A DNA stretch of 64,000 nucleotides from Streptomyces koelreuteriae (GCF_018604545.1 NZ_CP075896.1:3348001-3412000); one strand, 5' to 3'. Positions 44,248-52,810 are shown, counted from the first letter of the stretch. Notes: generated by a model from the sequence alone, not told the origin. Translations and numbers: made by a program.

Positions 44248-44904
44248 GTGAAGCGCCGCCCTTTGCCCGTTGCTGCCGCGCTGGCCGCGACGGCAGCACT
44301 GCTGTTGACAGCCTGCGGCAGCGGGGACGACAGCTCGAAGAGCAACGACAACATTGCAGGTGCCGATACGGGCGAGACTGCGACGTCGGCTGCACCGAGC
44401 GCCAGCGCATCCGGTCCCGCCGATAGGCCCAAGATCACGTTCCCTGAAGGCGTGGAGAACAAATTCGAGGGATGGAAAACGGGTCATCCGGCCAAGGATG
44501 CGGTGCTGTCCGACGTAGCGCAGACGGTGAACGCGGTGGACGATGCAATCCTCCGCGGCGACAAGAACTCGAAGACCCTCGCGTATTACCGCCAGGGCAA
44601 TGCGCTCGTGAGCGCGCAGAAGTGGGTCCTGGCCTGGCTGGACGAAGACCTCACTTGGACTGGCGTTACCCGCTACTTCAAGCCGAATGTCAAGGTCGCG
44701 GACACCGACACAGCCGCTGTTGTCTACTGCGCCGACGAGAGCAAGGCCTTCAACAAGAATCGCAAGACCGGAACAGTGGACAAGGCACCGTCCGAAGAGA
44801 GCCCGTACGTCAAGTACAGCACGCAGCTCAAGAAGAGCAGCACCGGGGTCTGGCAGACCACGGAGGTGCTCTCGAAGAGAGGGGACAAGACGTGCGCGTC
44901 CTGA
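44248..44904 (+). CDS. Cassette C lipoprotein
   Basis: A 218-residue lipoprotein with LTAC (Cys23) after MKRRPLPV. The mature protein is only distantly like copies A and B but keeps the layout: a Ser/Asp linker, ITFPEGVENKFEGWKTGHP, a central LTWTGVTRYFKPNVKV, YCADES and a C-terminal Cys (DKTCAS). The first 30 codons are nearly the same as in copy D while the domain differs, suggesting that the upstream region and signal peptide were exchanged or copied as a unit. It overlaps the secreted-protein gene by 13 bases. Confidence 0.83.
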   Translation: MKRRPLPVAAALAATAALLLTACGSGDDSSKSNDNIAGADTGETATSAAPSASASGPADRPKITFPEGVENKFEGWKTGHPAKDAVLSDVAQTVNAVDDAILRGDKNSKTLAYYRQGNALVSAQKWVLAWLDEDLTWTGVTRYFKPNVKVADTDTAAVVYCADESKAFNKNRKTGTVDKAPSEESPYVKYSTQLKKSSTGVWQTTEVLSKRGDKTCAS

Positions 44905-45929
44905 GCCGTGGCTTGACCACAGCAAGTGTTCTCATCGTGGCGTTCGGAATGACCATCGGCCATACTGCGGCAAAGGGGCCAGGGGCATCCGAGGCTGAGG
45001 TCAACACCAGCGGCAAACGGTCCGGAAGCGACCTTGTCTCCATGATCAGGTACACGGGCACCGCCGCAGGCAGTGGACGTGACGGTGCGGGAAACGTCAC
45101 GCCCGTAGACAACTGGACCCCGCCCGCGTGCTGGTACGAACCGCGCTCTGCGCAGGAGTTCTCCAAGTACGTGGAGAACATGTACGACGAGACGGTCAAC
45201 ACTCCGGGTCAGCACAGCTACGCCAAAGCTTCCGTCGGCATGTTCCGCGACGAGTACAAGGACGGAAAGTACAAGAACTACAACCTCGACCAGAAGGATG
45301 AGGGCAATTGGTGGGTGGCTGTCCGCGACGAAGACCGCTGGACGGAGCCTGAGGCCCAGCTCTGCGACAAGCAACCCTTCTGGGTCGAGAACGGTACCGC
45401 CCCTCCCGTGGAGAACGCGGTAACTCCGCAAGTCCTCGCCGAACTCGCCTACAACCGAATCCAGTTGCCGACGACCGAGGTAACCCTCGCCCCCGAGGAG
45501 ACCACCAAGGTCAATCTCCCCACCTGGGCCTGGTTGGACAAGGCCCGGTTCCAGGAGACCTCCGTCACTGCGGCGCTCAACGTGGGCGGCCTCAACATCC
45601 AGGCCACCACCACCGCCAAGCCGGTCTCCCTGAAACTGGAGCCAGGTACGCCCGACGCCGAGACCTATCCCGCCGCCGGCGAGTGCACGATCAACGATGA
45701 CGGCTCGATCGGCGAGCCGTACGCGAAGGGCAAGGCCGACCAGACACCCCCGTGCGGCATCAATTACCTTCGCTCCTCCGGCGACAGCACCTTCAAGCTC
45801 CAGGCCACCGTCACCTGGGAGATCACCTGGACCGGCACGGGCAATCCCAACCCTACGCAGCTCCCCAACGGAACCTTCGGCAACGACCAGAACGTCGCCG
45901 TGCAGGAGATCCAGTCCGTCAACAGGTGA
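44892..45929 (+). CDS. Cassette C secreted protein
   Basis: A 345-residue secreted protein. The N-terminal hydrophobic segment (LTTASVLIVAFGMTIGHTAA) acts as signal peptide. NWTPPACWYEP, KYKNYNLDQKDEGNWWVAV, LCDKQPFWVENG, PTWAWLDKARF, TTAKPVSLKLEPGTPDAE, GECTINDDGSIGEPY, PPCGI and VQEIQSVNR match the other copies. The four conserved cysteines are present. Its C-terminal half is closest to copy D. GTG at 44892 is used. No enzymatic motif is recognised. Confidence 0.83.
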   Translation: MRVLSRGLTTASVLIVAFGMTIGHTAAKGPGASEAEVNTSGKRSGSDLVSMIRYTGTAAGSGRDGAGNVTPVDNWTPPACWYEPRSAQEFSKYVENMYDETVNTPGQHSYAKASVGMFRDEYKDGKYKNYNLDQKDEGNWWVAVRDEDRWTEPEAQLCDKQPFWVENGTAPPVENAVTPQVLAELAYNRIQLPTTEVTLAPEETTKVNLPTWAWLDKARFQETSVTAALNVGGLNIQATTTAKPVSLKLEPGTPDAETYPAAGECTINDDGSIGEPYAKGKADQTPPCGINYLRSSGDSTFKLQATVTWEITWTGTGNPNPTQLPNGTFGNDQNVAVQEIQSVNR

Positions 45930-46039
45930 CACCCCTGGATGCCTCGTTTTTGTACGGCCGCAGAGAGCTTCCCCCCTACCCGGGCTGACTCTTCGCGGCC
46001 GTTCACGCTCCGGCGCTGATCATCGTATGGTTACGCCCC

Positions 46040-47011
46040 ATGTGGCCAGGAAAGCAGCCGCCCGAGGGCGGGCAGGAACCCCAGCAGCCGTCGGCCGGGC
46101 AGCCATCGAATCCGTACCTGGAGCCCGGATACCACCAGCCGAACCCATTCCAGCAGCCGCAGGCGACGAACGCGCCCCCGCAACAGCCCGGTATGCCGGT
46201 GCCCCCGTCGTCGAGCGGCCGCCGGAACCGCAGCACGATCATCGCCGTCACCGCGGCGACAGCCGTCGTAGCAGCCGCGACCGCAACCGGCTTCCTCCTG
46301 CTCGGCGGCCGCGAGGACGACCAAGCAGGTAGCGCCCCCTACACGACGTCTACGCCGCAGGCGAATCCGAGCAACCCTCGGGACACGGAAACAGACGCGG
46401 ATGCCGAGACCCCGACCGTCAAAGGCTGGAAGGTGGTGACGAACCCCGACCAGGGAATTGCTTTCGAGGTTCCGCCGCAGTGGGCACTCCAGTCCCCTGA
46501 CTGGGTCACGTATGTCTCCGAGAACGACGACCCGGAAGACACCCCGCTCATCGGTATGCGCGCCCCCGCGTACTTGAAGGAACAGTGGTGCTCCTCGGAC
46601 GAGGACAAGGACGGCACCGAGGAGCACACGCCGTTGGCCGTCGCAGGTTCCAGAGGCAACAACGGCGCTCGGAGTACCGAGGAGATTGCCGGCTCCGACC
46701 CCGAGACCTGGGTGTACGGGCAATTCACCCAACCCGACAAGACCAAGGTGAGACCGGGCGAGGTGGAGCCGTTCACCACGAACTCCGGCATCAAGGGGAG
46801 CCTGGGAGTCGCCTGGTCCGTGGACATGAAAAAGACGCAGAAGTGTTCGACGGACGGCAAGGCATGGACCTTCGCCTTCAAGAACACCCAGGGAGACCTG
46901 ACTTCCTGGTCGTTCTTCGGCGCCACGGGAGTGTCCGACGAGGTACCGGAAGCGACGGTGCGGAAGATCGCCGCCACCGTACGCCTCTACAAGGAACCGT
47001 CGGGTTCCTGA
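46040..47011 (+). CDS. Single-pass membrane protein with extracellular PsbP/LpqN-like domain
   Basis: A 323-residue membrane protein with a Gln/Pro-rich cytoplasmic start (QPPEGGQEPQQPSAGQP), one membrane helix (about 66-88) and an extracellular part. That part opens with WKVVTNPDQGIAFEVPPQWAL and closes with FFGATGVSDEVPEATVRKIAATVRLYK, the pattern of PsbP/LpqN-type domains (a G-F-x-VP-xW strand early, a TVR strand last). Two cysteines are inside. It follows cassette C by about 110 bases. Proteins of this design are common beside WXG100 genes in streptomycetes. Function unknown. Confidence 0.75.
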   Translation: MWPGKQPPEGGQEPQQPSAGQPSNPYLEPGYHQPNPFQQPQATNAPPQQPGMPVPPSSSGRRNRSTIIAVTAATAVVAAATATGFLLLGGREDDQAGSAPYTTSTPQANPSNPRDTETDADAETPTVKGWKVVTNPDQGIAFEVPPQWALQSPDWVTYVSENDDPEDTPLIGMRAPAYLKEQWCSSDEDKDGTEEHTPLAVAGSRGNNGARSTEEIAGSDPETWVYGQFTQPDKTKVRPGEVEPFTTNSGIKGSLGVAWSVDMKKTQKCSTDGKAWTFAFKNTQGDLTSWSFFGATGVSDEVPEATVRKIAATVRLYKEPSGS

Positions 47012-47119
47012 CAGTGAGCAGCCCAGGAACGGATGGGTTGGAGACCAGCAGCGAGGCGTAGGCCGGGGTGAAGCACAACTCGACCCGGTCTCCGCGCCGC
47101 CCGAATGGTCGGACTCAGC

Positions 47120-47450
47120 ACGGCCCTCGTCACCGCCGCCCTGGATGTCGCCTGCGTGTGCCGGACCGCTGAGGCCCAGCACACGGACCGCCGCGCTCTT
47201 ACCGTTCGCCACGTCCTTGACTCTTGGCTGCCGCGACCCGGTCGACCCAGTAGGTGAGGGCGGACGCCGCAAAGTAGCGGTTCGCGTGTGCGCCCTGGCC
47301 GTACTCCCCCTGACAAAGGCCTCAAGGCGAGCCTGGGCCGAATACGCCACATCACGCGTGATCGCGTCCTTCGTGGCGCCCCCGGTCGGCTCGTTCTCGA
47401 CCGGAGAAGTCGCCGCCCCAAGGCCCATCAAGGCCGATGCGATCGTGTGA
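47120..47450 (-). pseudogene. Frameshifted gene fragment of unknown family
   Basis: Read on the minus strand, MGLGAATSPVENEPTGG and then DAITRDVAYSAQARLEAFV run in one frame. After a one-base shift near 47300, GEYGQGAHANRYFAASALTY continues in another frame and leads to WVDRVAAAKSQ. Both pieces look like one ordinary coding sequence split by a frameshift, with no start, ribosome site or intact end. The family is not recognised. Confidence 0.5.
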
Positions 47451-47587
47451 CCTTCGTAGAGATTTCTTCACGATAGCGATCGCCTCCGTGGACACACTTT
47501 CACCAGTCCCGCCGCTGAGGAAAGAGGCGCCGACACGCGCACAACACGAACCCCGCCCTCATCCACACGAATCACCCAGTTCTATGG

Positions 47588-47720
47588 GGAAGTTCGCAGT
47601 GGCGAACCGTAGAACCGAGCAGATACCGTCGTAGCACTTGGCAGACCGATACTGCTTCTCGGGGGATTCACTTGAAGCGCCGCCTTCCGTCCTGCGCACT
47701 GCCGCGTCCGCCTCGCACCT
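47588..47720 (+). pseudogene. Fifth, decayed cassette promoter and lipoprotein start
   Basis: AAGTTCGCAGTGGCGAACCG, GATACC at 47622 and TTGAAGCGCCGCCTTCCG at 47672 align with the cassette C promoter (AAGTTCGCTCTGGCGAAAGC, GATAGC) and its start (GTGAAGCGCCGCCCTTTG). The box-to-start distance is again exactly 50 bases. The ATG/GTG has become TTG and the signal peptide is lost after about six residues (MKRRLP). The lipoprotein body and the secreted partner are missing. Confidence 0.7.
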
Positions 47721-47865
47721 CCCACAGGGACCCACGCGACGGACCCTTCGGCCGCTCCCCTGACATCGCCGCCCAGGCGCTCACAGCCGCCAACCACTGA
47801 TCCGGCACAGGCGGGGTCCGCAACTCCGCAGGGCCGCCACCAACCGACAGAGACTGAATCCCCAG

Positions 47866-48165
47866 ATGAGCGATCTGCGCCTCGAAGACACCATTTTCGA
47901 GCACTTGAAGAAGACTTTCTCCTCCATCAGCGACCGCATGGAGGACGCCCGCCGCGACCTCCGAGGCACAGATTCCTCGGCGGTCGGTGAGAGCCAACTC
48001 GTCGAGGACGTCCAGGACTTCGCCGATGACTGGGGCTACGGCATCAAGCAGCTCGGCAAACACACCCACGGTGCGGTGAAGATGATCAACAAGATCGGCG
48101 AGACGTTCGACGGCCTTGACCTTGAGCTGGCTCAGTCGCTCAAGGCCAAGAAGAAGGGCAAGTAG
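47866..48165 (+). CDS. WXG100-like small type VII partner
   Basis: A 99-residue helical protein with DFADDWGYGIKQL (51-63) at the turn position and FDGLDLELAQ (81-90) near the end, followed by a Lys-rich tail. F-x-x-x-D resembles the type VII YxxxD/E signal. It is two bases upstream of a large WXG effector, the normal order for a partner/effector pair. Confidence 0.78.
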   Translation: MSDLRLEDTIFEHLKKTFSSISDRMEDARRDLRGTDSSAVGESQLVEDVQDFADDWGYGIKQLGKHTHGAVKMINKIGETFDGLDLELAQSLKAKKKGK

Positions 48166-48166
48166 C

Positions 48167-49372
48167 GTGGCTGGTCAGCGCACCGTCCCTCCCAACATCG
48201 GCTGGGACCCCACTCCCGGAAGCGTGGAGGACACCCGGGAACTCGCCAAACGGCTGGGCAAGCTGGCGGGCGAACTGGGCACAGCAGTACGAGAGCTGGA
48301 GCGAATAGAGTGCGGCGCCTGGAAGGGCAAGACCGCTGTCGCCTTCACCGAGTACATAGGCGAGGACGTCACCCCGCTCATCCGCAAGAGCCACGAGTCC
48401 TTCGACAAGGCATCCCGGGCACTGCACCGTTGGGCCAACGACCTCCAGGACTTCCAGGACGAGACGGACCGGCTGGAGAAGAAGGCCGGGGAGAAGCTCG
48501 ACGCCAAGGCCGAGGCCAAGGAAGGTACCGACGAGTACGGCAAGGCCTCCGGCGATGTCACCGGCCTCATCCAGAAGGTCCATGAACTCGAGGACCGCTA
48601 CAAGCAGGCCGCCGCGAAGATCAGCAAGGAGCTGGACAAGGCCGCCGACATCGCCCCCGACGAGCCGGGCTTCTGGGAGAAGCTGGGCAACGGCATCGCG
48701 GACGCCTGGGACGCCACCGGCGACTGGCTCAAGGAGCACGCCGACCTGATCAAGGCGATCGGTGACGTGATGGGCGACATCACCGCGGTCCTCGGAATGC
48801 TGGCCATCGTCACCCTCCCGTTCCCGCCTCTCGCGGCCATCTTCGGCACCGCCGCACTCATCGGCGCGGGCCTGACGCTGGCGACGCACGGCGTGGCCAA
48901 GGCGGCCGGTGCGGATGTGAGCTGGGCCACGCTCGGGCTCGACGCAGTAGGGCTGCTCCCCGGCATCGGAATGTTCGGCAAGGGAGTCAAGGTGGTCGGC
49001 GCGGGCAAGGCCGCGTTGACGGCAGAGAGGCTCGGCAAGGGCTTCAGTGCGACCAAGATCGGCAGTTCGCGAGTTCTGATGTCCTTCGGCAAGGAGTCCG
49101 CGGATATTTCCGGAGGGCTCGGCAAGGCCGGCTTGGTGAAGATCGGCGGCATGTCCAACAACGTCTTCGAGGTTGCGCACGGCAGCAGCGGCTTGATGTC
49201 TCGCATGGGTGGCCTCTCTTACGCGGGCTACCATCAAGGGCAGCTGATCGGCTCCAAGGGAGCCAACATGATTCCGGGGGTGGCCATCAACCCGTTCAGC
49301 GCGGGTGGCATAGCCCTCGACGCCGGCCTCAAAGTTGCCCCCAAGATCTACGGACACATAGCGGGTGACTAG
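48167..49372 (+). CDS. WXG-type effector with hydrophobic core and short C-terminus
   Basis: A 401-residue protein. The N-terminus has IGWDPTPGSVEDTRELAKRL and W52-K-G54, a WXG100 module that matches the start of the RHS toxin. A Lys/Glu/Ala-rich coiled coil runs to about 190. A hydrophobic region (about 205-245) is followed by VSWATLGLDAVGLLPGIGMFG, paralleled by WDVGLAALDCIPGM in the RHS toxin. The last 110 residues are Gly/Ser-rich with no recognised toxin domain. GTG at 48167 directly follows the partner gene. It is likely exported by the type VII system; what the C-terminus does is unknown. Confidence 0.78.
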   Translation: MAGQRTVPPNIGWDPTPGSVEDTRELAKRLGKLAGELGTAVRELERIECGAWKGKTAVAFTEYIGEDVTPLIRKSHESFDKASRALHRWANDLQDFQDETDRLEKKAGEKLDAKAEAKEGTDEYGKASGDVTGLIQKVHELEDRYKQAAAKISKELDKAADIAPDEPGFWEKLGNGIADAWDATGDWLKEHADLIKAIGDVMGDITAVLGMLAIVTLPFPPLAAIFGTAALIGAGLTLATHGVAKAAGADVSWATLGLDAVGLLPGIGMFGKGVKVVGAGKAALTAERLGKGFSATKIGSSRVLMSFGKESADISGGLGKAGLVKIGGMSNNVFEVAHGSSGLMSRMGGLSYAGYHQGQLIGSKGANMIPGVAINPFSAGGIALDAGLKVAPKIYGHIAGD

Positions 49373-49422
49373 CCAGGTGTTTCATCATGGCGCACCAAGT
49401 GGCCGTGAAAGGATTTGATGAC

Positions 49423-50337
49423 ATGAGCCTTTGGTGGCCCGATTCCGGAGAGACTCTCATCGCCCGTGCTCCGCTGACTTTCGCGACGGGCGCAGCCACT
49501 CCGGTCAAAGGAATGCGCTGGTTTCGCGATGCCGAGCGCAATGACATCCAGAACGAACTTGACGGTTGGCCCGAAGGCCCCGCCTACACTGTTCGTTCCA
49601 CTGCGAGTACCGTCGGCCGGAACACCCTGAAGGGCGCCGCCATGGCTGCGGGCTTGGCTGTGATGGGCCTGCTGTCGTCCCAGGCAGGCAGCGTCGGCCC
49701 AGGCCGCTCAGGCAAAGGCTCGGACACTTCGCACGACCGGGCTGACGAGGTGGAAGACTTCCCCGTCATGTGGGCTGCTCCTGGCAGCGTCGCCCGTACC
49801 CTGCCCTGGCAGTTGGACCCCGCCCGCTCCCCGCAGGACCGGTACCGCACGCACGCCGTCATCACCGACCAGCGTCTCGTGCTCGTGGGCTTCCCCTACG
49901 TCAAGGGAGACGAAAAACGCATCGCCGATGAGTTTCTCTGGGAGATCCCCCGGTCCGGCATCGAGAGGGTTGAACTGAGAGACTTCAAGATCGGCAACGA
50001 TGCAAAGATCGCGTTCACTGACGGCTCATGGTTCAGGGCAAGCAGCATCAACCGGGAGAGGCTTACCCGGTACTTGATCGAAGCTCCCGACTTCATCCCC
50101 CTGGCATCACTCACACAGCCCCAGCGAACCACTGCCGAAGGGTTCGCGACAGCCCAGGCATCAGATGCCCAACCGCCTCTGGTCAAGCGAAACTCGTGCG
50201 GCTGTTTTCGTATCGAAGTGCTGGCTCCGAGCACCGTGCACGCTTCCTTTGGCCACTCCGGGCTGAACACGGTGATGGACGCGAATGGCACCGAACTCCG
50301 TCTGACGGAGTACCACCAGGAAGACTTCCTGACCTGA
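49423..50337 (+). CDS. PH-like domain protein of the effector operon
   Basis: A 304-residue protein. The N-terminus has SGETLIARAPLTFATGAAT and MRWFRDAERNDIQNELDGWPEGP. One weak membrane segment lies near 75-95. The second half has ITDQRLVLVGFPY, EFLWEIPRSGIERVELRDFK and IAFTDGSWFRA, which fits a bacterial PH-like beta-barrel. SCGCFRIEVLAPSTVHASFGHS near the end carries three close cysteines. ATG at 49423 with AAAGGA upstream is chosen because the paralog at 58459 starts at the matching place; ATG at 49387 is an alternative. Function unknown. Confidence 0.75.
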   Translation: MSLWWPDSGETLIARAPLTFATGAATPVKGMRWFRDAERNDIQNELDGWPEGPAYTVRSTASTVGRNTLKGAAMAAGLAVMGLLSSQAGSVGPGRSGKGSDTSHDRADEVEDFPVMWAAPGSVARTLPWQLDPARSPQDRYRTHAVITDQRLVLVGFPYVKGDEKRIADEFLWEIPRSGIERVELRDFKIGNDAKIAFTDGSWFRASSINRERLTRYLIEAPDFIPLASLTQPQRTTAEGFATAQASDAQPPLVKRNSCGCFRIEVLAPSTVHASFGHSGLNTVMDANGTELRLTEYHQEDFLT

Positions 50338-50377
50338 CCCTGGCTCTGCACTCAACCAGAACGGCGCACCACCCGAC

Positions 50378-51109
50378 ATGATCCCCGCCGCTGACTCCAC
50401 TCACGCACAGCACGTCAGTGCCGCTGACGGGAACGTCCCACCCCTCTGGTTCCTCGCACCCGAGGGCTTCTTCGCTCTGCCCATAGCCGCCACACCAGAG
50501 GAACGCAGCGAGCGCGCTCTCTCCTTCGTGCAAGAGCTGTACTCCCGCGGCGATGAAAGCATATGGGAGCCTGCCGCCCCCTACTACGCGGCGATAGCCG
50601 AACTCATGGGAGATACCGGCGTCTCGTATGCGGCGATGGGATTGTTCTCCACGGCAGAGGAAGGCGACTCACCGGCTGGACAAGTGATCCGACACGAGCC
50701 TGCCGAGGGCATCGCCCAATGCGCCCTCACCGTCGCCATTGCTCCGACGAACCACGCTGGTACTGATACCGACGTCGTCGCCCAGGGAGTCCTCGCAACC
50801 CTCTCCAGCGACCCGTTCAACAACGCCATATGGCTGGACCTGCCCTGCGGCCCGGCGGTGTTGTGTATCACCTTGCGCGAATACGATCTCAGCGCTGAAC
50901 TGACGGCCGGCGGTGAGGACACGAAGCTCCTCACAGGCCAGATTCAGGTCCATGTGCCTTTCCCCACCGGACCATGCACCGCGATCTTCACGCTCTACAC
51001 GGCGTCCATGGACCACTGGACGGAGATCTACGGCTTGATGTCGGCCGTCCTGCAGACGGTGTCCTTCGTCGACCCTGCCGAGGCACTCACTGAGCAGGGC
51101 GGTGCGTGA
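50378..51109 (+). CDS. Cytosolic PsbP/LpqN-like protein of the effector operon
   Basis: A 243-residue protein with PPLWFLAPEGFFALPIAATPEERSERAL at the start and FTLYTASMDHWTEIYGLMSAVLQTVSFVD at the end. The same opening (P-x-G-[FW]-x-x-[IL]-P) and closing strand pattern is seen in the protein at 56381 and, with a membrane anchor, at 46040. No signal peptide is present. A chaperone or immunity-like role for the effector is possible by position; it is not shown. Confidence 0.7.
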   Translation: MIPAADSTHAQHVSAADGNVPPLWFLAPEGFFALPIAATPEERSERALSFVQELYSRGDESIWEPAAPYYAAIAELMGDTGVSYAAMGLFSTAEEGDSPAGQVIRHEPAEGIAQCALTVAIAPTNHAGTDTDVVAQGVLATLSSDPFNNAIWLDLPCGPAVLCITLREYDLSAELTAGGEDTKLLTGQIQVHVPFPTGPCTAIFTLYTASMDHWTEIYGLMSAVLQTVSFVDPAEALTEQGGA

Positions 51110-51699
51110 AGCTCGGGTCGGGGTCCCGGCCCCGTTTGTCCCGCTGTTCCAGGCGTATCGCAACCAGTTGCTGGCACGGTGGATGGATGAAGGCAGATCG
51201 AGCTGCTGAAGGGGGGCTCCGTACTGAGCCACGTTTGGTTGATGGCCAATCGGCATCACCTCCCCACCGAGCCCCAGTCACACCGCGGATGGGGCGGCTC
51301 AGTGGGCTCCGCGGGAGTCGGTACGGTCAGCTTCGAATACCAGACCCAAGCCGACGGAGAACCAGCCACTGCTGTCCCCTGAGCCCAGCTGACGAATGCT
51401 GGCGACAACCGCCGCCGCTCCCACCGGCACCAGTGGCACCCCCACGACCAGAAGTTCAACCCCCGCACCGGCTCGAGGGGGGGCCGCCCTTCACTGACAG
51501 CGGCTTATCAGAACCCGGTTCCACCACACGAGCAGCCACGAGCAGGCGGCCCTCCACCCGCTCCCCTCGACAGATCACCGCGCTCGTCGCCATCCTCGGA
51601 CTCGCCGACCGCCCCCGGGGGTACGTGTGGGGGCAGGACAGGGGGGCGATCCGAAGCGGCCGCGCCGTGCCGGGGCCGCGACGGCTGTGAGAGCACGGG

Positions 51700-51921
51700 G
51701 TCCCGGTCCGCGAGTTCCGCCGCCTCAGCGGGCCCCGGCATCTGTCTACGCAGCCAGGAGCGTGTCACCGACTCCCGACCCTGCAGGATGCCGCCGTACT
51801 CCTGGAATCCCCCTACCGCCGCTCAAGGTAGAGATCGTGACCGGCGGTGTCCGCCGAACCCGTCCCTTACACGTCCAACTGTCCGCCATGCTCTTGCCCT
51901 GACTGCAGGGCGACGCGATAG
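51700..51921 (+). pseudogene. Decayed copy of the Cys-rich gene end
   Basis: The stretch aligns with the last third of the Cys-rich gene at 43678-44031. TCTACGCAGCCAGGAGCGTG matches TCTACGCCTGCCAGGAGTGC, and CTCCTGGAATCC and the stop region GCGACGCGATAG are shared. The reading frame is broken by substitutions and by loss of about 60 bases. There is no start. Confidence 0.78.
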
Positions 51922-51940
51922 CAAAACACCCAGCCATACC

Positions 51941-51982
51941 GAACGCCCCAGGACGCAGCACGCCCAAGCGTCCGGAGCGTTC
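51941..51982. terminator. Degraded terminator in duplication copy 2
   Basis: GAACGCCCCAGGACGC and GCGTCCGGAGCGTTC are the remains of the 16-base inverted repeat at 44051-44091. An inserted base and mismatches weaken the stem. Confidence 0.6.
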
Positions 51983-52088
51983 ACCGGTGAGGCACGATCA
52001 GGACACGACCCGCTCCACTACACCCCTATACGCCCTAAATGCCCCGACAATCGGCCAAGCTCGCTCTGGCGAAAGCGAGAACCCCACC

Positions 52089-52094
52089 GATAGC
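52089..52094 (+). promoter_or_regulatory. Cassette promoter box GATAGC (copy D)
   Basis: GATAGCGTCTGTCCCCTGAAC lies 50 bases before the GTG of lipoprotein D, the same sequence and distance as copy C. The inverted repeat upstream differs slightly (CTCGCT ... AGCGAG). Confidence 0.5.
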
Positions 52095-52138
52095 GTCTGT
52101 CCCCTGAACTCACATCTGTCTCACGGGGAGAGTCCACT

Positions 52139-52810
52139 GTGAAGCGCCGCCCTTTGCCCGTTGCTGCCGCGCTGGCAGCGACGGCAGCACTGCTGTTGAC
52201 GGCCTGCGGTAGCGGGGACGACAAGTCCAGCGACAACGACAAGATCGCTGGCGCCGACCAGGGAACGAAGACGCCGAAGGAGTCGGCGTCACCCGCGGGA
52301 GCGCCAGCAGGGGACAAGCCGGACGGCGTGGACGTGTCGCTGCCTGAGGACATGGACCTGGTCTTCGACTGGGACAAGCCGAAGGACAAAAACGAGGCGG
52401 CTGCGATGGAGGATGCCGCCAATTTCGTCCGTGCCATCTACCGGGGCGTCTACAAGCGCACGTCCAAAGACGCGGGCGTGACCGCCTATTCCACGGGCGA
52501 GGGGCTGCACTACGCAAAGACCCAGATCAACAGCAGGGTCGACGGCGGCTGGACGGCCACCGGCACCCGTCGCCACTACCAAGCCACCACGCGGTCTGCC
52601 CCGAACGGCAGTTCAGTGGAAGTCGCGTTCTGCGTGGACTCGAGCAAGTTCTACGGCAAAGAGGTCAAAACCGAGAAAGTCCTGAAGAGCAAGCCCAGCA
52701 TCGCTGACTTCGACTACTTCAAAATCGTGATGGTCAAGTTCCCCACGGGTGATGACCTCTGGCAAGCGTCAAAGGTGTTCGTGGAGACCAAGGCGGAGAA
52801 GTGCCGGTGA
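52139..52810 (+). CDS. Cassette D lipoprotein
   Basis: A 223-residue lipoprotein. The signal (MKRRPLPVAAALAATAALLLTAC, Cys23) is identical in type to copy C, with MKRRPLPVAAALAATAALLL shared. The mature domain differs: VDVSLPEDMDLVFDWDKPKD, then YYFK-type segments, FCVDSS and a terminal AEKCR. The [YF]C-x-D-x-S and terminal Cys of the family are kept. GTG at 52139 follows GGGGAGA. It overlaps the next gene. Confidence 0.83.
   Translation: MKRRPLPVAAALAATAALLLTACGSGDDKSSDNDKIAGADQGTKTPKESASPAGAPAGDKPDGVDVSLPEDMDLVFDWDKPKDKNEAAAMEDAANFVRAIYRGVYKRTSKDAGVTAYSTGEGLHYAKTQINSRVDGGWTATGTRRHYQATTRSAPNGSSVEVAFCVDSSKFYGKEVKTEKVLKSKPSIADFDYFKIVMVKFPTGDDLWQASKVFVETKAEKCR

Larger units (their letters stand above)
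43792..44335. repeat. Segmental duplication, copy 1
   Basis: This block covers the end of the Cys-rich gene, its terminator, the cassette C promoter and the signal peptide codons of lipoprotein C. It is repeated at 51745-52225 with long near-identical stretches, including GCGATAGCAAAACACCCAGC after the stop codon and GCCGCCCTTTGCCCGTTGCT after the start. Within the duplicated gene end the other copy has lost about 60 bases. Confidence 0.88.
47012..47865. other. Decayed region with coding and promoter fossils
   Basis: No intact gene is seen in these 850 bases. The left part (47100-47450) holds a frameshifted coding remnant on the minus strand. The right part (47588-47720) is a decayed copy of the cassette promoter and lipoprotein start. 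The remainder is unlike its neighbours on either strand. Confidence 0.6.
51110..52138. other. Gene-poor region with duplication remnants
   Basis: About 1 kb without an intact gene. The left half (51110-51690) shows no convincing coding sequence. The right half carries the decayed second copy of the Cys-rich gene end, its terminator and the cassette D promoter. Confidence 0.6.
51745..52225. repeat. Segmental duplication, copy 2
   Basis: Second copy of the block at 43792-44335. It carries the dead Cys-rich gene end, a degraded terminator, the cassette D promoter and the first codons of lipoprotein D. The offset between copies is 7,890 bases over the stop-codon region. Confidence 0.88.

Noticed and set aside
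46031..47431. A 466-residue minus-strand frame across 46040-47011 and the decayed region
   Set aside because: Most of it is antisense to the membrane protein. Only the 47120-47450 part looks like former coding sequence and is listed separately.
51110..51690. Possible transposase or integrase remnant
   Set aside because: No DDE, integrase or inverted terminal repeat pattern is seen in any frame.
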